Below are positions 8,836 through 16,076 of a stretch of DNA of 39,868 nt, one piece after another. The notes below the pieces were generated by a model. The model was not told where the DNA came from. It made no database searches and saw only the letters and a list, made by a program, of their open reading frames with translations. Both the position numbers and the translations under genes were made by a program. The DNA is from VRUE01 sp036266075 (GTDB lineage: Bacteria > Actinomycetota > Thermoleophilia > Solirubrobacterales > 70-9): contig DATANV010000029.1 of assembly GCA_036266075.1 (NCBI GenBank), forward strand, positions 1 through 39,868, in the 5' to 3' direction. Position 1 is the stretch's first letter. Every line of letters starts with the position of its first letter.

Positions 8836-9123
8836 ATGAAGCTGAAGCCCCTCGGGGACCGGCTGATCGTCAAGCCGATCGAGGAGGAGGAGACGACCGC
8901 TAGCGGCATCGTCCTTCCCGACACGGCAAAAGAGAAGCCGCAGAAGGGCAAGGTCGTCGCCGTCGGCGACGGCGCGATCCAGGAGGACGGCAGCCGCCGC
9001 CCGCTCGACGTGAGCGAGGGCGACGAGGTCCTCTACTCCAAATACGGCGGCACCGAGGTCACCGTCGAGGGTGAGGACGTGCTCGTGCTTCGCGAGTCGG
9101 ATGTCCTCGCCAAGCTCGGCTGA
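8836..9123 (+). CDS. groES: co-chaperonin GroES
   Basis: A 95-residue protein, MKLKPLGDRLIVKPIEEEE onward, of the standard length for GroES. It caps the GroEL ring during protein folding in the cytosol. The mobile loop region (ETTASGIVLPDTAKEKPQ, residues about 18-35) and the conserved KYGGTEV and LVLRESDVLA segments are all present. The ATG at 8836 has GGAGG at 8824-8828. The frame is open upstream across the SRPBCC gene, but that is not coding in this frame. groEL follows after 44 bp in the same operon. Confidence 0.97.
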   Translation: MKLKPLGDRLIVKPIEEEETTASGIVLPDTAKEKPQKGKVVAVGDGAIQEDGSRRPLDVSEGDEVLYSKYGGTEVTVEGEDVLVLRESDVLAKLG

Positions 9124-9167
9124 CCCCCGCCCATAGGACTTAGAGAACCAAGGAGGACTGAAATCAG

Positions 9168-10805
9168 ATGGCTCACAAGGAGCTGAAGTACAAGGAGGAG
9201 GCACGGGGGGCGCTGCAGGCCGGCGTCGACACCGTCGCCGACGCGGTCAAGGTGACGCTCGGGCCCAAAGGCCGTTACGTCGTGCTCGACAAGAAGTTCG
9301 GCGCGCCGACGATCACCAACGACGGCGTCACGATCGCCCGTGAGATCGAGGTCGAGGACGTCTTCGAGAACCAGGGCGCCCAGCTGGGCCGCGAGGTCGC
9401 CACGGCGACCAACGACGTCGCTGGCGACGGCACGACGACCGCGACCCTGCTGGCGCAGACGATCGTCCGTCAGGGCCTAAAGAATGTCGCCGCCGGGGCC
9501 AACCCGCTGGCACTGCGCCGCGGCATCGAGAAGGCCGTCGACGACGTCGTCGACAACCTGCGCGACAAGCAGTCCAAGGAGGTCGCCGGCAAGGAGCAGA
9601 TCGCTCGTGTCGCCGCCATCTCCGCCGCCGACGACGAGATCGGCAACGTGATCGCCGACGCGATCGAGAAAGTCGGCAAAGACGGCGTCGTCAACGTCGA
9701 GGAGGGCCAGACCTTCGGCATGGAGCTGGAGTTCACCGAGGGGATGCAGTTCGACAAGGGCTACATCTCCCCATACATGGTCACCGACCAGGACCGCATG
9801 GAGGCGGTGCTGGAGGACCCCTACATTCTCATCGCCAACCAGAAAATCGGCTCGGTGCGCGACATCCTGCCGGTGCTCGAGCAGGTGATGCAGGGTGGCA
9901 AGCCGTTGCTGATCGTCGCCGAGGACGTCGAGGGCGAGTGCCTCGCGACCCTGGTGGTCAACAAGCTGCGCGGCACCTTCACCGGCGTCTCGGTCAAAGC
10001 GCCGGGCTTCGGCGACCGTCGCAAGCGGATGCTCGAGGACATCGCGATCCTCACCGGCGGTGAGGTGATCACCGAGGAGATGGGCCTCAAACTCGAGAAC
10101 ACCCAGCTCTCCCAGCTCGGCAAGGCCCGTCGCGTCGTCGTCTCCAAGGACACGACGACGATCATCGACGGCGCCGGCGACGCCGAGGACATCAAGGGCC
10201 GGATCAACCAGATCAAGCAGGAGATCGAGAACACCGACTCCGACTTCGATCGGGAGAAGCTCCAGGAGCGGCTCGCCAAGCTGGCCGGCGGCGTCGCCGT
10301 AGTCAAGGTCGGCGCCGCCACCGAGACCGAGATGAAGGAGAAAAAGCACCGCGTCGAGGACGCCCTGCAGGCGACCCGGGCGGCGCTCGAGGAGGGAGTC
10401 GTGCCGGGTGGTGGCGTCGCGCTGTTGAACGCGCAGAGCGACCTCGATCCCGACAAGCTCGACGATCCCGACGAGGCGACCGGCGCCCGCATCGTGCACC
10501 GCTCGCTCGAGGAGCCGGTCCGCCAGATCGCCGAGAACTCCGGCCTGGAGGGCTCGGTCGTCGTCAACGAGGTGCGTGCCCTGAAACCGGGCGAAGGCCT
10601 CAACGCCGCCAACGGCGAGTACGGCGACCTGATCAAAGCCGGCGTAATCGACCCGACGATGGTGACCCGGTCGGCGCTGCAGAACGCCGCCTCGATCGCC
10701 AAGAACATCCTCGTCACCGAGGCGATCATCGCCGAGCCGCCCGAGAAGGAAGGCGCCGGTGGCATGCCCGGCGGTGGCATGCCCGATATGGGCGGCATGA
10801 TGTAG
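9168..10805 (+). CDS. groEL: chaperonin GroEL
   Basis: A 545-residue 60-kDa chaperonin, full length. It has the ATP-binding GDGTTTATLLAQ segment near residues 85-96, the apical-domain stretch around KAPGFGDRRKRMLEDIAILTGG, and the equatorial VVPGGGVALL. The C-terminus is the flexible Gly/Met tail GGMPGGGMPDMGGMM seen in GroELs that fold proteins in a closed cage, not the His-rich tail of some actinobacterial GroEL1 copies. AGGAGG lies 10-17 bases before the ATG. Co-transcribed with groES under CIRCE. Confidence 0.98.
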   Translation: MAHKELKYKEEARGALQAGVDTVADAVKVTLGPKGRYVVLDKKFGAPTITNDGVTIAREIEVEDVFENQGAQLGREVATATNDVAGDGTTTATLLAQTIVRQGLKNVAAGANPLALRRGIEKAVDDVVDNLRDKQSKEVAGKEQIARVAAISAADDEIGNVIADAIEKVGKDGVVNVEEGQTFGMELEFTEGMQFDKGYISPYMVTDQDRMEAVLEDPYILIANQKIGSVRDILPVLEQVMQGGKPLLIVAEDVEGECLATLVVNKLRGTFTGVSVKAPGFGDRRKRMLEDIAILTGGEVITEEMGLKLENTQLSQLGKARRVVVSKDTTTIIDGAGDAEDIKGRINQIKQEIENTDSDFDREKLQERLAKLAGGVAVVKVGAATETEMKEKKHRVEDALQATRAALEEGVVPGGGVALLNAQSDLDPDKLDDPDEATGARIVHRSLEEPVRQIAENSGLEGSVVVNEVRALKPGEGLNAANGEYGDLIKAGVIDPTMVTRSALQNAASIAKNILVTEAIIAEPPEKEGAGGMPGGGMPDMGGMM

Positions 10806-10824
10806 CCACGCCGCCAGGCGTATC

Positions 10825-10842
10825 CTCGCCCTAACAGGCGAG
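10825..10842 (+). terminator. first of two hairpins after groEL
   Basis: CTCGCC, six bases, GGCGAG, followed by TGGCTTTT. It sits 20 bases after the groEL stop and directly before a much stronger hairpin. Confidence 0.6.
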
Positions 10843-10850
10843 TGGCTTTT

Positions 10851-10884
10851 CGAGGGGCCCGGGCAACCGGGCCCCTCGCTTTTC
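10851..10884 (+). terminator. strong rho-independent terminator of groESL
   Basis: A perfect 12-bp stem, CGAGGGGCCCGG (10851-10862) with CCGGGCCCCTCG (10867-10878), closes a GCAA (GNRA-type) tetraloop and is followed by CTTTTCC. The nucleotidyltransferase gene comes from the other side and stops at 10890, so it may serve both genes. Confidence 0.9.
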
Positions 10885-10889
10885 CGGGG

Positions 10890-11411
10890 CTAGTCCTGTT
10901 CCTGTCTCTCGCCTTCGCTGAGGGCGGCGATGTCAGCCAGGTCCCTCGCGCGCCCGGCGGCCCGCTTCATCCGGATCAGATCGTCGAGCGAGACGATGGC
11001 GACCTCGCTGCCGTCGAGCTCGACCACCAATGCGGCCCTGCGCATCTGCTCGAAATCGCGCGCCCCCTTCGGCTCCTTGAGGATGTGGAGCTGGCCGTGC
11101 CGGGTGAGCAGAGGGGGGACGATCGCGGCGGCGGCAAGCCGCTCCGGGTCGCCGACCGGGATCTCCTTCGGTTCTCTTCGATCGTCCCTGGGACGCGCTT
11201 CGAGCTCCGTCAGGGCGGCGCCCAACCGGCGCAGGTTCTCGGGCTCCGGATCTGGGGTCAGGTCGAGGTCCATCGTCGTGCGCCGGTGACCGTGGACCTG
11301 GGCGGCCACCCCGCCGATCACGACGTACTCGACGCCGTGGCGCGCCAGGGCGGCGATCAGCTCGCCGAGGTCGAGCGGGCGATCGACTGGCTTCGTGCCG
11401 GGGCCGCTCAT
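10890..11411 (-). CDS. nucleotidyltransferase, AbiEii/MNT-like
   Basis: A 173-residue protein with the minimal nucleotidyltransferase core: EYVVIGGVAAQVHG with Gly33-Gly34, then RTTMDLDL with the metal-binding Asp48 and Asp50 (GG-x13-DxD). The later DLIRMKRAAGRARDLADIAAL resembles the K/R-x-R-x-KD-x-x-DI region of AbiEii-type and related stand-alone transferases. Such enzymes transfer a nucleotide to a protein or RNA, and several act as toxins of type IV or MNT/HEPN systems. Its start overlaps the stop of the HTH gene by four bases (ATGA), so the two are translationally coupled. A toxin role is inferred only from this pairing; a plain housekeeping transferase cannot be ruled out. Confidence 0.75.
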   Translation of the reverse strand: MSGPGTKPVDRPLDLGELIAALARHGVEYVVIGGVAAQVHGHRRTTMDLDLTPDPEPENLRRLGAALTELEARPRDDRREPKEIPVGDPERLAAAAIVPPLLTRHGQLHILKEPKGARDFEQMRRAALVVELDGSEVAIVSLDDLIRMKRAAGRARDLADIAALSEGERQEQD

Positions 11412-11785
11412 CCCTCGCTCCTGCGCGTCGCCGGGTGGCCGGCGCGACGGGCCTGCGCGCCGGCGGCTGCGAGGCGGGATGAAATGCGGTTCCAGCTCGC
11501 TGCCTCGCGCAAGCGCTCGCTTGCGGACATCTCCCTCGCGGCGGCCAGCTCGCTTGGCGGCACCGGGCTGTCCAGGGGCTCGCTGCCGAGAACCGGGCGT
11601 CGTCCCAGCGCCAACATCAACTGGGCGAAACGTGCCAACGTCGGCGCCTCGACGCCGCGCTCGATGCGGCTTATCGCGTCCTGGCTGGTCCCCGCCCGCA
11701 GCGCCAGCCGTCGCTGACTCAGGCCCTGCAGCTCACGTGCTTCTCGCAGAAGCCGACCGACGTCGAGGGCGTCTTGACACCGCAT
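11408..11785 (-). CDS. XRE-family HTH regulator, partner of nucleotidyltransferase
   Basis: A 125-residue protein. Residues about 9-64 are a Cro/C1-type helix-turn-helix (LLREARELQGLSQRRLALRAGTSQDAISRIERG, quoted in parts: recognition helix in GTSQDAISRIERG). The C-terminal half (about 70-125) has a charged helix, AAAREMSASERLREAASWNR, of unknown role. It is first in a two-gene unit with the nucleotidyltransferase (four-base overlap). No Shine-Dalgarno precedes the ATG; a TACTAT box on the minus strand ends nine bases before it, so the message may be leaderless. The inverted repeat across its start suggests autorepression. The pair resembles antitoxin-toxin modules, but function is inferred. 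Confidence 0.78.
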   Translation of the reverse strand: MRCQDALDVGRLLREARELQGLSQRRLALRAGTSQDAISRIERGVEAPTLARFAQLMLALGRRPVLGSEPLDSPVPPSELAAAREMSASERLREAASWNRISSRLAAAGAQARRAGHPATRRSEG

Positions 11786-11795
11786 AAGGTGTCAA
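11774..11795 (-). promoter_or_regulatory. operator-like perfect inverted repeat over the HTH start codon
   Basis: TTGACACC (11774-11781), six bases, GGTGTCAA (11788-11795): perfect eight-base arms. The ATG of the HTH gene (11783-11785) lies inside the spacer. Binding here would block both transcription and initiation, which is typical of an autoregulated HTH protein. Confidence 0.7.
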
Positions 11796-11846
11796 TAGTA
11801 GCCAACGCCGTTTCGGTTCCTCGCCGATCCCTCACCGAGGCGCTGC

Positions 11847-12947
11847 TTATTTCGCCGTTTTCGGCGGAGGCGGCGGCAGTGGCGGCAGGGTGCCGGCGTT
11901 GTAGTCCGCGTACTGGAGGAAGGTGGGTCGGCGGATCTTCAGGCGCAGGGTGTTCGTGGTGCGGGGGTAGAGGGGGAGCGCGTAGGGGTTTTCGCCGGTG
12001 TTGAAGCCGTCGTAGTAGACGAGCATTCGCACGCGGGGGCGCTTGGTGGCCCAGGCGATGAGCTGTTTGACGAAGCGCGGTTCGTCCTCGCCGGCCACCG
12101 CCCACTCGGCGATCGCAACCGGCTTGCGGCGCCACTGCCTGCCCGTGTAGAAGCGGTTCAGGTCTTTCCAGACGGGATATTCGGAATAGAAATCGGTGCC
12201 GACCCAGTCGACCCAGCGGCTGCCGGGCCAGTAGTTACCGGGGAAGTTGCCTTTCACCCGGGGCGAGCCGCCGGGCAGCGGGCTCCAGATGATGCTCACC
12301 GGCGCCGCGAGCAGGCTCGTCGGAGGGGGTCCTTTGCTGCGGCGCACCGGCGGCAGGCCGATTTCGGCAAGGGTCGCGTTGATCCCTTCCAGGGTGTTGC
12401 CGCCGCGGACCAGCAGCGCAATCCGGCGGAAGGCCTGCTTGTACCAGCCGGTGGTGTATTCACCGCCGCGCTGGTTGCCTTCGCAGTCGACCGCCGTCCA
12501 GGCGTTGAGGCAGCGGTTGGGCTCGCCGAGCGGCCTGATGTAGGCGGCCAAGCCGTGTTTGGCGAAGAAGTCGTTGAGTTGCAGCAGATAGTCGTCGCCG
12601 TACCCGAGCGCGATCTGCGCGGGGGTGATCAGCTCGGCCAGCGTCTGGTCGTCGGCGGTCGAGATGTGGAGGATCGGCCGGGTGCCGGTTTCGCGCCAGC
12701 GTTCGTAGGCTTCGTTGAGGCTGTTGCCCCAGGGATGGAAGGTCTCCAGCAGCGCCGGGTGCTTGTTCAGCAGGAGGGCGAATTCGTTGAACTCCTGGGT
12801 CGTGCCGCGGTCGCTGACGCCGAAGAAGAGGTTCGGCTTGGGCGGCACGAGGGTCAGCGCGGCGGCCGGGGCCGCGCCCAGGGCGAGGATCGCGGCGGCA
12901 AGCGCAAGGGCTCGTACAACCGCCGCCCTATGGCGTCGCCAGCACAT
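11847..12947 (-). CDS. secreted glycoside hydrolase-like protein (GH26-like TIM barrel)
   Basis: A 366-residue exported protein. Residues 1 to about 30 are a signal peptide (RRHRAAVVRALALAAAILALGAAPAAA). The mature part looks like a (beta/alpha)8 glycosidase of the GH26/GH5 kind. Probable acid/base Glu142 lies in IRPLGEPNR (compare RPLHEMNG in mannanases), and probable nucleophile Glu281 in KPVAIAEWAVAG. The segment WVDWVGTDFYS also fits GH26-like enzymes. The C-terminus is a proline-rich tail ending PPPPPPKTAK. Its start overlaps the end of the SDR gene by 20 bases, so the two form an operon. The substrate is not predictable. Confidence 0.68.
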   Translation of the reverse strand: MCWRRHRAAVVRALALAAAILALGAAPAAALTLVPPKPNLFFGVSDRGTTQEFNEFALLLNKHPALLETFHPWGNSLNEAYERWRETGTRPILHISTADDQTLAELITPAQIALGYGDDYLLQLNDFFAKHGLAAYIRPLGEPNRCLNAWTAVDCEGNQRGGEYTTGWYKQAFRRIALLVRGGNTLEGINATLAEIGLPPVRRSKGPPPTSLLAAPVSIIWSPLPGGSPRVKGNFPGNYWPGSRWVDWVGTDFYSEYPVWKDLNRFYTGRQWRRKPVAIAEWAVAGEDEPRFVKQLIAWATKRPRVRMLVYYDGFNTGENPYALPLYPRTTNTLRLKIRRPTFLQYADYNAGTLPPLPPPPPKTAK

Positions 12948-13812
12948 CGCCCATCCTTCTCGGTTCCACGCCCAGCTCCTGTGCGTCCGCGGTGCCGTGC
13001 TCGCTCGTCATCCCGACCTCCATCAGCTCTGCCTCCTCCCAGGTAGCGAACACGGCCTCGCCGAAGATGGAGCGCAGGGCGATCAAACCGGGGCGGACGA
13101 CGGGCAGGGGTATGTGGACCAACGGGCGGGGACGGCCGGCGACGCGGCTGACCAGGTCCGACATCTCGTCGTAGCTGAGCGTCTCCGGGCCGCCCAGCTC
13201 GTAGCGCTCGCGGGCGCGCTCGGCGACGAGCGCGGCGAGCGTGCAGCGGGCGGCGTCTTCCGCCCAGATCGGCTGGAAGCGGGCGTGGCCGGAGCCGGAG
13301 ACGGGCAGCACCGGCAGGAAGGAGAAGCGCCGCAGCAGGGTGACCCAGGGGTCGCTGCGGTCGTAGACGATCGAGGGGGCGAAGACCGTCGTCTCCAGCG
13401 GCGAGGAGGCGACCGCACGCTCGGCCAGCCACTTGGCGCGGAAGAAGCGGGTGCGCTGGGCGCTCGCCGCATTGAGCGCGCTGAAGAAGACGAAGCGGCG
13501 CACGCCGCTGCGCTCGGCGGCGCGCAGCAGACGCACCGTGGCGAGGCCGTTGAGCTCCTCGATGCGATGCGGTGGCTGGTCGCGAATCGTCGCCGCCAGG
13601 TGGACGACGGTGTCGACGCCGCGCAGCGCCTGGCGCACCAGGTAGGGGTCCGACATCTCGCCCAGGTCGCCGAGCGCGATCTGCACGTCGGTGCGACGGT
13701 CGCCGAGGCGCCGTGGCTCGCGCACCAGGCAGCGCACGTCCTCGCCCCGCTTGAGCAGCAGCGGCAGCAGGCGCGACCCGATGCTTCCCGTGGCCCCCGT
13801 CAGCAGCAGCAC
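12928..13812 (-). CDS. atypical SDR, NAD(P)-binding epimerase-like
   Basis: A 294-residue Rossmann protein. TGATGSIGSRLLPLL at residues 5-19 is the glycine-rich nucleotide loop of extended/atypical SDRs. VVHLAATI is the usual NADB segment, and FVFFSALNA the active-site strand. Where classical SDRs have YxxxK, this protein has FFRAKWLAE, with Phe in place of Tyr. This fits the atypical NDUFA9/MupV-like group, which often has a binding or assembly role rather than catalysis. The start is a GTG at 13812; no better start lies upstream in frame. It is the first gene of an operon with the glycosidase-like gene. Confidence 0.8.
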   Translation of the reverse strand: MLLLTGATGSIGSRLLPLLLKRGEDVRCLVREPRRLGDRRTDVQIALGDLGEMSDPYLVRQALRGVDTVVHLAATIRDQPPHRIEELNGLATVRLLRAAERSGVRRFVFFSALNAASAQRTRFFRAKWLAERAVASSPLETTVFAPSIVYDRSDPWVTLLRRFSFLPVLPVSGSGHARFQPIWAEDAARCTLAALVAERARERYELGGPETLSYDEMSDLVSRVAGRPRPLVHIPLPVVRPGLIALRSIFGEAVFATWEEAELMEVGMTSEHGTADAQELGVEPRRMGDVLATP

Positions 13813-13941
13813 GGCAACATCATCCCAAGGGCCGGTCGCGGGTTCCCCCGCGTCCGCGAATCCCTAAAATGTCGGCTCGCGCCGGGCGGGGCCCAGATTC
13901 TCTCTCCGGCCCCCAAACGACGACCCAGGAGACAGCATCGA

Positions 13942-14214
13942 ATGACCTACGTCATCGCCGAGCCGTGCATCGGACAGAAGGACAACTCGTGCGTCGAGGT
14001 CTGTCCAGTCGACTGCATCCACCCGACCCCGGACGAGCCCGACTACGACTCGGTCGAGATGCTCTACATCGACCCCGACGAGTGCATCGACTGCGACGCC
14101 TGCGTCGAGGCCTGCCCCGTCGATGCCTGCTTCGCCGAGGACCAGCTCCCCGCCGAGTGGGCCAAATACGCCGAGATCAACGCCGAGTACTACAAGAGCA
14201 AGAGCGCGGCGTAG
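13942..14214 (+). CDS. fdxA: 7Fe-type ferredoxin
   Basis: A 90-residue soluble electron carrier. Nine cysteines occur at 9, 17, 21, 25, 48, 51, 54, 58 and 63. The first group (C9-x7-C17-x3-C21-P, with C58-P) fits a 3Fe-4S cluster. The second (C48-I-D-C-D-A-C, followed by C25-linked coordination) fits a 4Fe-4S cluster, as in FdxA of actinobacteria. The acidic surface is typical. The ATG at 13942 has AGGAGA about nine bases upstream; an upstream extension of the same frame crosses the divergent promoter and is rejected. Redox partners are not adjacent; the P450 at 27917-29347 could be one, but this is a guess. Confidence 0.93.
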   Translation: MTYVIAEPCIGQKDNSCVEVCPVDCIHPTPDEPDYDSVEMLYIDPDECIDCDACVEACPVDACFAEDQLPAEWAKYAEINAEYYKSKSAA

Positions 14215-14239
14215 TCGCCTTGGGGCGCCGTCGCGGCCT

Positions 14240-15022
14240 TTACATACTTGTGGTCCGGTGCTGGCGCGCGATGTAGAGCGCCTTAACGTGGTCCAGCTCG
14301 CGGAATGGCTGGTGGAGTCCGCCGTGTTCGTCCTGGCCGAGGATCTCCAGGTATTCGAGTTGCGCTGCGCTCAGGGCGTTGCGGATATCGGCCTCGGGGA
14401 AGTGGCGTTGGCGGTGGGTGTGGGCGCTCCTCGCGTCGCCCTCGACCTGGAGGTGGGCGGTGACGATCGCGCCGGCCGCCACGTCGCCGGCTGCACCGCC
14501 GTCCCAGACGAGGCGACGACCGCCGTGCTCGACCAGGCGCCGTTCGGCGAAGAAGGTGCGGTAGGTGAGCAGCGTGTTGACGTCGAAGACGAGCAGGCCG
14601 GCGTCTGCCAGGTTCCCCCGCATGGCTCCGAGCGCCAGCTCGAGCTGGCGGCGATCCAGCAGGTAGTTGATCGAGTCGTTGAGCGACCAGACGAGGTCGA
14701 ACGCGCCGATCCGCGGTAGCTCGCGCATGTCGGCGACGGTGAGGCTCGCTCGGTCACCGAGCTTCTGCCGCGCGACCTCCACCATCGCAGGCGAGATGTC
14801 GCAGCCGCTGCACTGCCAGCCGCGTTCGACCATCGGGATCAGGCTCTTGCCGGTGCCGCAGCCGACATCCAGAAGGCGGTTTCCCTCGAGTCCCCATCGC
14901 TGCAGCCGCGGCAGCACTTCTGCCAGCCACGGCTCGTAGTCGAGGGTCCCGGTGAAGCCGTCGTAGTCGGCTGCGAGGGCGTCGTACGCCAACCGCGCCG
15001 GGTCGGGCGCCTGGTCCGCCAT
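14240..15022 (-). CDS. class I SAM-dependent methyltransferase
   Basis: A 260-residue protein starting MADQAPDPARLAYDALAADYD. Motif I, LLDVGCGTGKSLIPM, begins at residue 50; the acidic loop is in CSGCDISPAMVEVA, and motif IV is FDLVWSLNDSINYL. This is the common small-molecule methyltransferase fold; the substrate is unknown. The frame is open to 15091, but the ATG at 15022 gives the natural N-terminus and overlaps the stop of the small upstream frame (TGATG), suggesting coupling. It converges on fdxA. Confidence 0.85.
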   Translation of the reverse strand: MADQAPDPARLAYDALAADYDGFTGTLDYEPWLAEVLPRLQRWGLEGNRLLDVGCGTGKSLIPMVERGWQCSGCDISPAMVEVARQKLGDRASLTVADMRELPRIGAFDLVWSLNDSINYLLDRRQLELALGAMRGNLADAGLLVFDVNTLLTYRTFFAERRLVEHGGRRLVWDGGAAGDVAAGAIVTAHLQVEGDARSAHTHRQRHFPEADIRNALSAAQLEYLEILGQDEHGGLHQPFRELDHVKALYIARQHRTTSM

Positions 15023-15231
15023 CAACGTTCTGCCTTCAACGGTGCCGTTCGGCCCTCTCGCGACTCGCGGGCCGTTTCGGCCCGGACGCATCCGGACAGG
15101 GCGCCGATTCGGAAGTTGGTGACGGTCACGTTCATCTCTGAGTCTGCGGGATCCCCGTGCGGGCCGAGTGCTCGTGCGGCGAGAAGCGCCAGGACGAGGA
15201 GCAGTGCTCTGGATCGGTTTGAGCTGACCAC
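15022..15231 (-). CDS. possible small exported peptide coupled to methyltransferase
   Basis: A 69-residue frame from a GTG. The N-terminus (SSNRSRALLLVLALLAARALG) looks like a signal peptide or membrane anchor. The rest has no recognisable domain. Its TGA shares a base with the methyltransferase ATG, which is the main reason to list it. It could equally be a leader region with no product. Confidence 0.3.
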   Translation of the reverse strand: MVSSNRSRALLLVLALLAARALGPHGDPADSEMNVTVTNFRIGALSGCVRAETARESREGRTAPLKAER

Positions 15232-15388
15232 GATGACCGACGCTAGGCCTTTGTGCTCGCTAAACGAAGCGAAGCGCGTACAGCGTAGAAGCGGCGGTTA
15301 AACGCTCGATCGAATCCGAGCGGTTGCCCGCTGGGAACTCGGCGCTGGGTCGGCTACCCTCGTGCACGCAAGCGGAGAGGGGGCACTG

Positions 15389-16057
15389 ATGGCGGCGGTT
15401 AAGCGAACGGAGGAGAAGGGACTTAACGGGCAGCTGGCTGCGCTCGTCGGCTGCGACAAGACGATCGAAGTGCTGACTGTCCTCACCGAACGAACGGCGA
15501 GCCCGAAGGAACTCAGTTCCCTTCTGGGTTGGTCGATTCCGGTGGCCAGCCACCATGCCAAGAAGCTCGCGGGGTTCGGCATGGTGGAGCTGGTCGAGGA
15601 GCGGGAAGACGGCAGCGCGGTGGAGCACTTCTACCGCGGGGTGGTCCGCCCGCTGATCAGCAACCAGGTGTGGCGGAGGCTGAGCGTCGCGGAGCGCCAA
15701 CGCTTCTCGATCTGGATCGTTCAGCTCATCCTTGCGGATGCGGCCAGGTCGTTCGACGCCGCCCTCTTCGATGCCAGCCCGAACAACCACCTGAGCAGGA
15801 CCGTCATGCAGCTCGACCGGCAGGGCTATGACGAAGTGGCAGAGATCCAGGACAAGGCGCTAGGCAAGATCTTCGAGGTGGAGAAGCGCAGCAACAAGCG
15901 GATCGCCGCCGGCAACGAGGACACCGCGGTGATCGCCGCCGCGCTGATGTGCTTCGAGCTCCCCCGGTTCGGCGAGCCGAGCAAGGAGGTGAGGCGGATG
16001 AAGATCCAGGAGGTACCGAGCACCGTGCCGGCCGCGGCGATCCGCAAGTCCAACTAG
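15389..16057 (+). CDS. winged-helix (ArsR-like) transcriptional regulator
   Basis: A 222-residue protein. Residues about 10-90 form an ArsR/MarR-type winged helix: KTIEVLTVLTERTASPKELS, then LLGWSIPVASHHAKKLAGFG as the recognition helix, then a wing with the common HFYRGVVRPL segment. The C-terminal half is helical with no metal-binding cysteine motif; a ligand or dimer role is likely. The ATG at 15389 is preferred over the GTG at 15362 because GAGAGGGGG lies seven bases before it. It stands alone between divergent and convergent neighbours, so its targets are unknown. Confidence 0.78.
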   Translation: MAAVKRTEEKGLNGQLAALVGCDKTIEVLTVLTERTASPKELSSLLGWSIPVASHHAKKLAGFGMVELVEEREDGSAVEHFYRGVVRPLISNQVWRRLSVAERQRFSIWIVQLILADAARSFDAALFDASPNNHLSRTVMQLDRQGYDEVAEIQDKALGKIFEVEKRSNKRIAAGNEDTAVIAAALMCFELPRFGEPSKEVRRMKIQEVPSTVPAAAIRKSN

Positions 16058-16076
16058 CCGGAGAAGGGAGGCGGGC

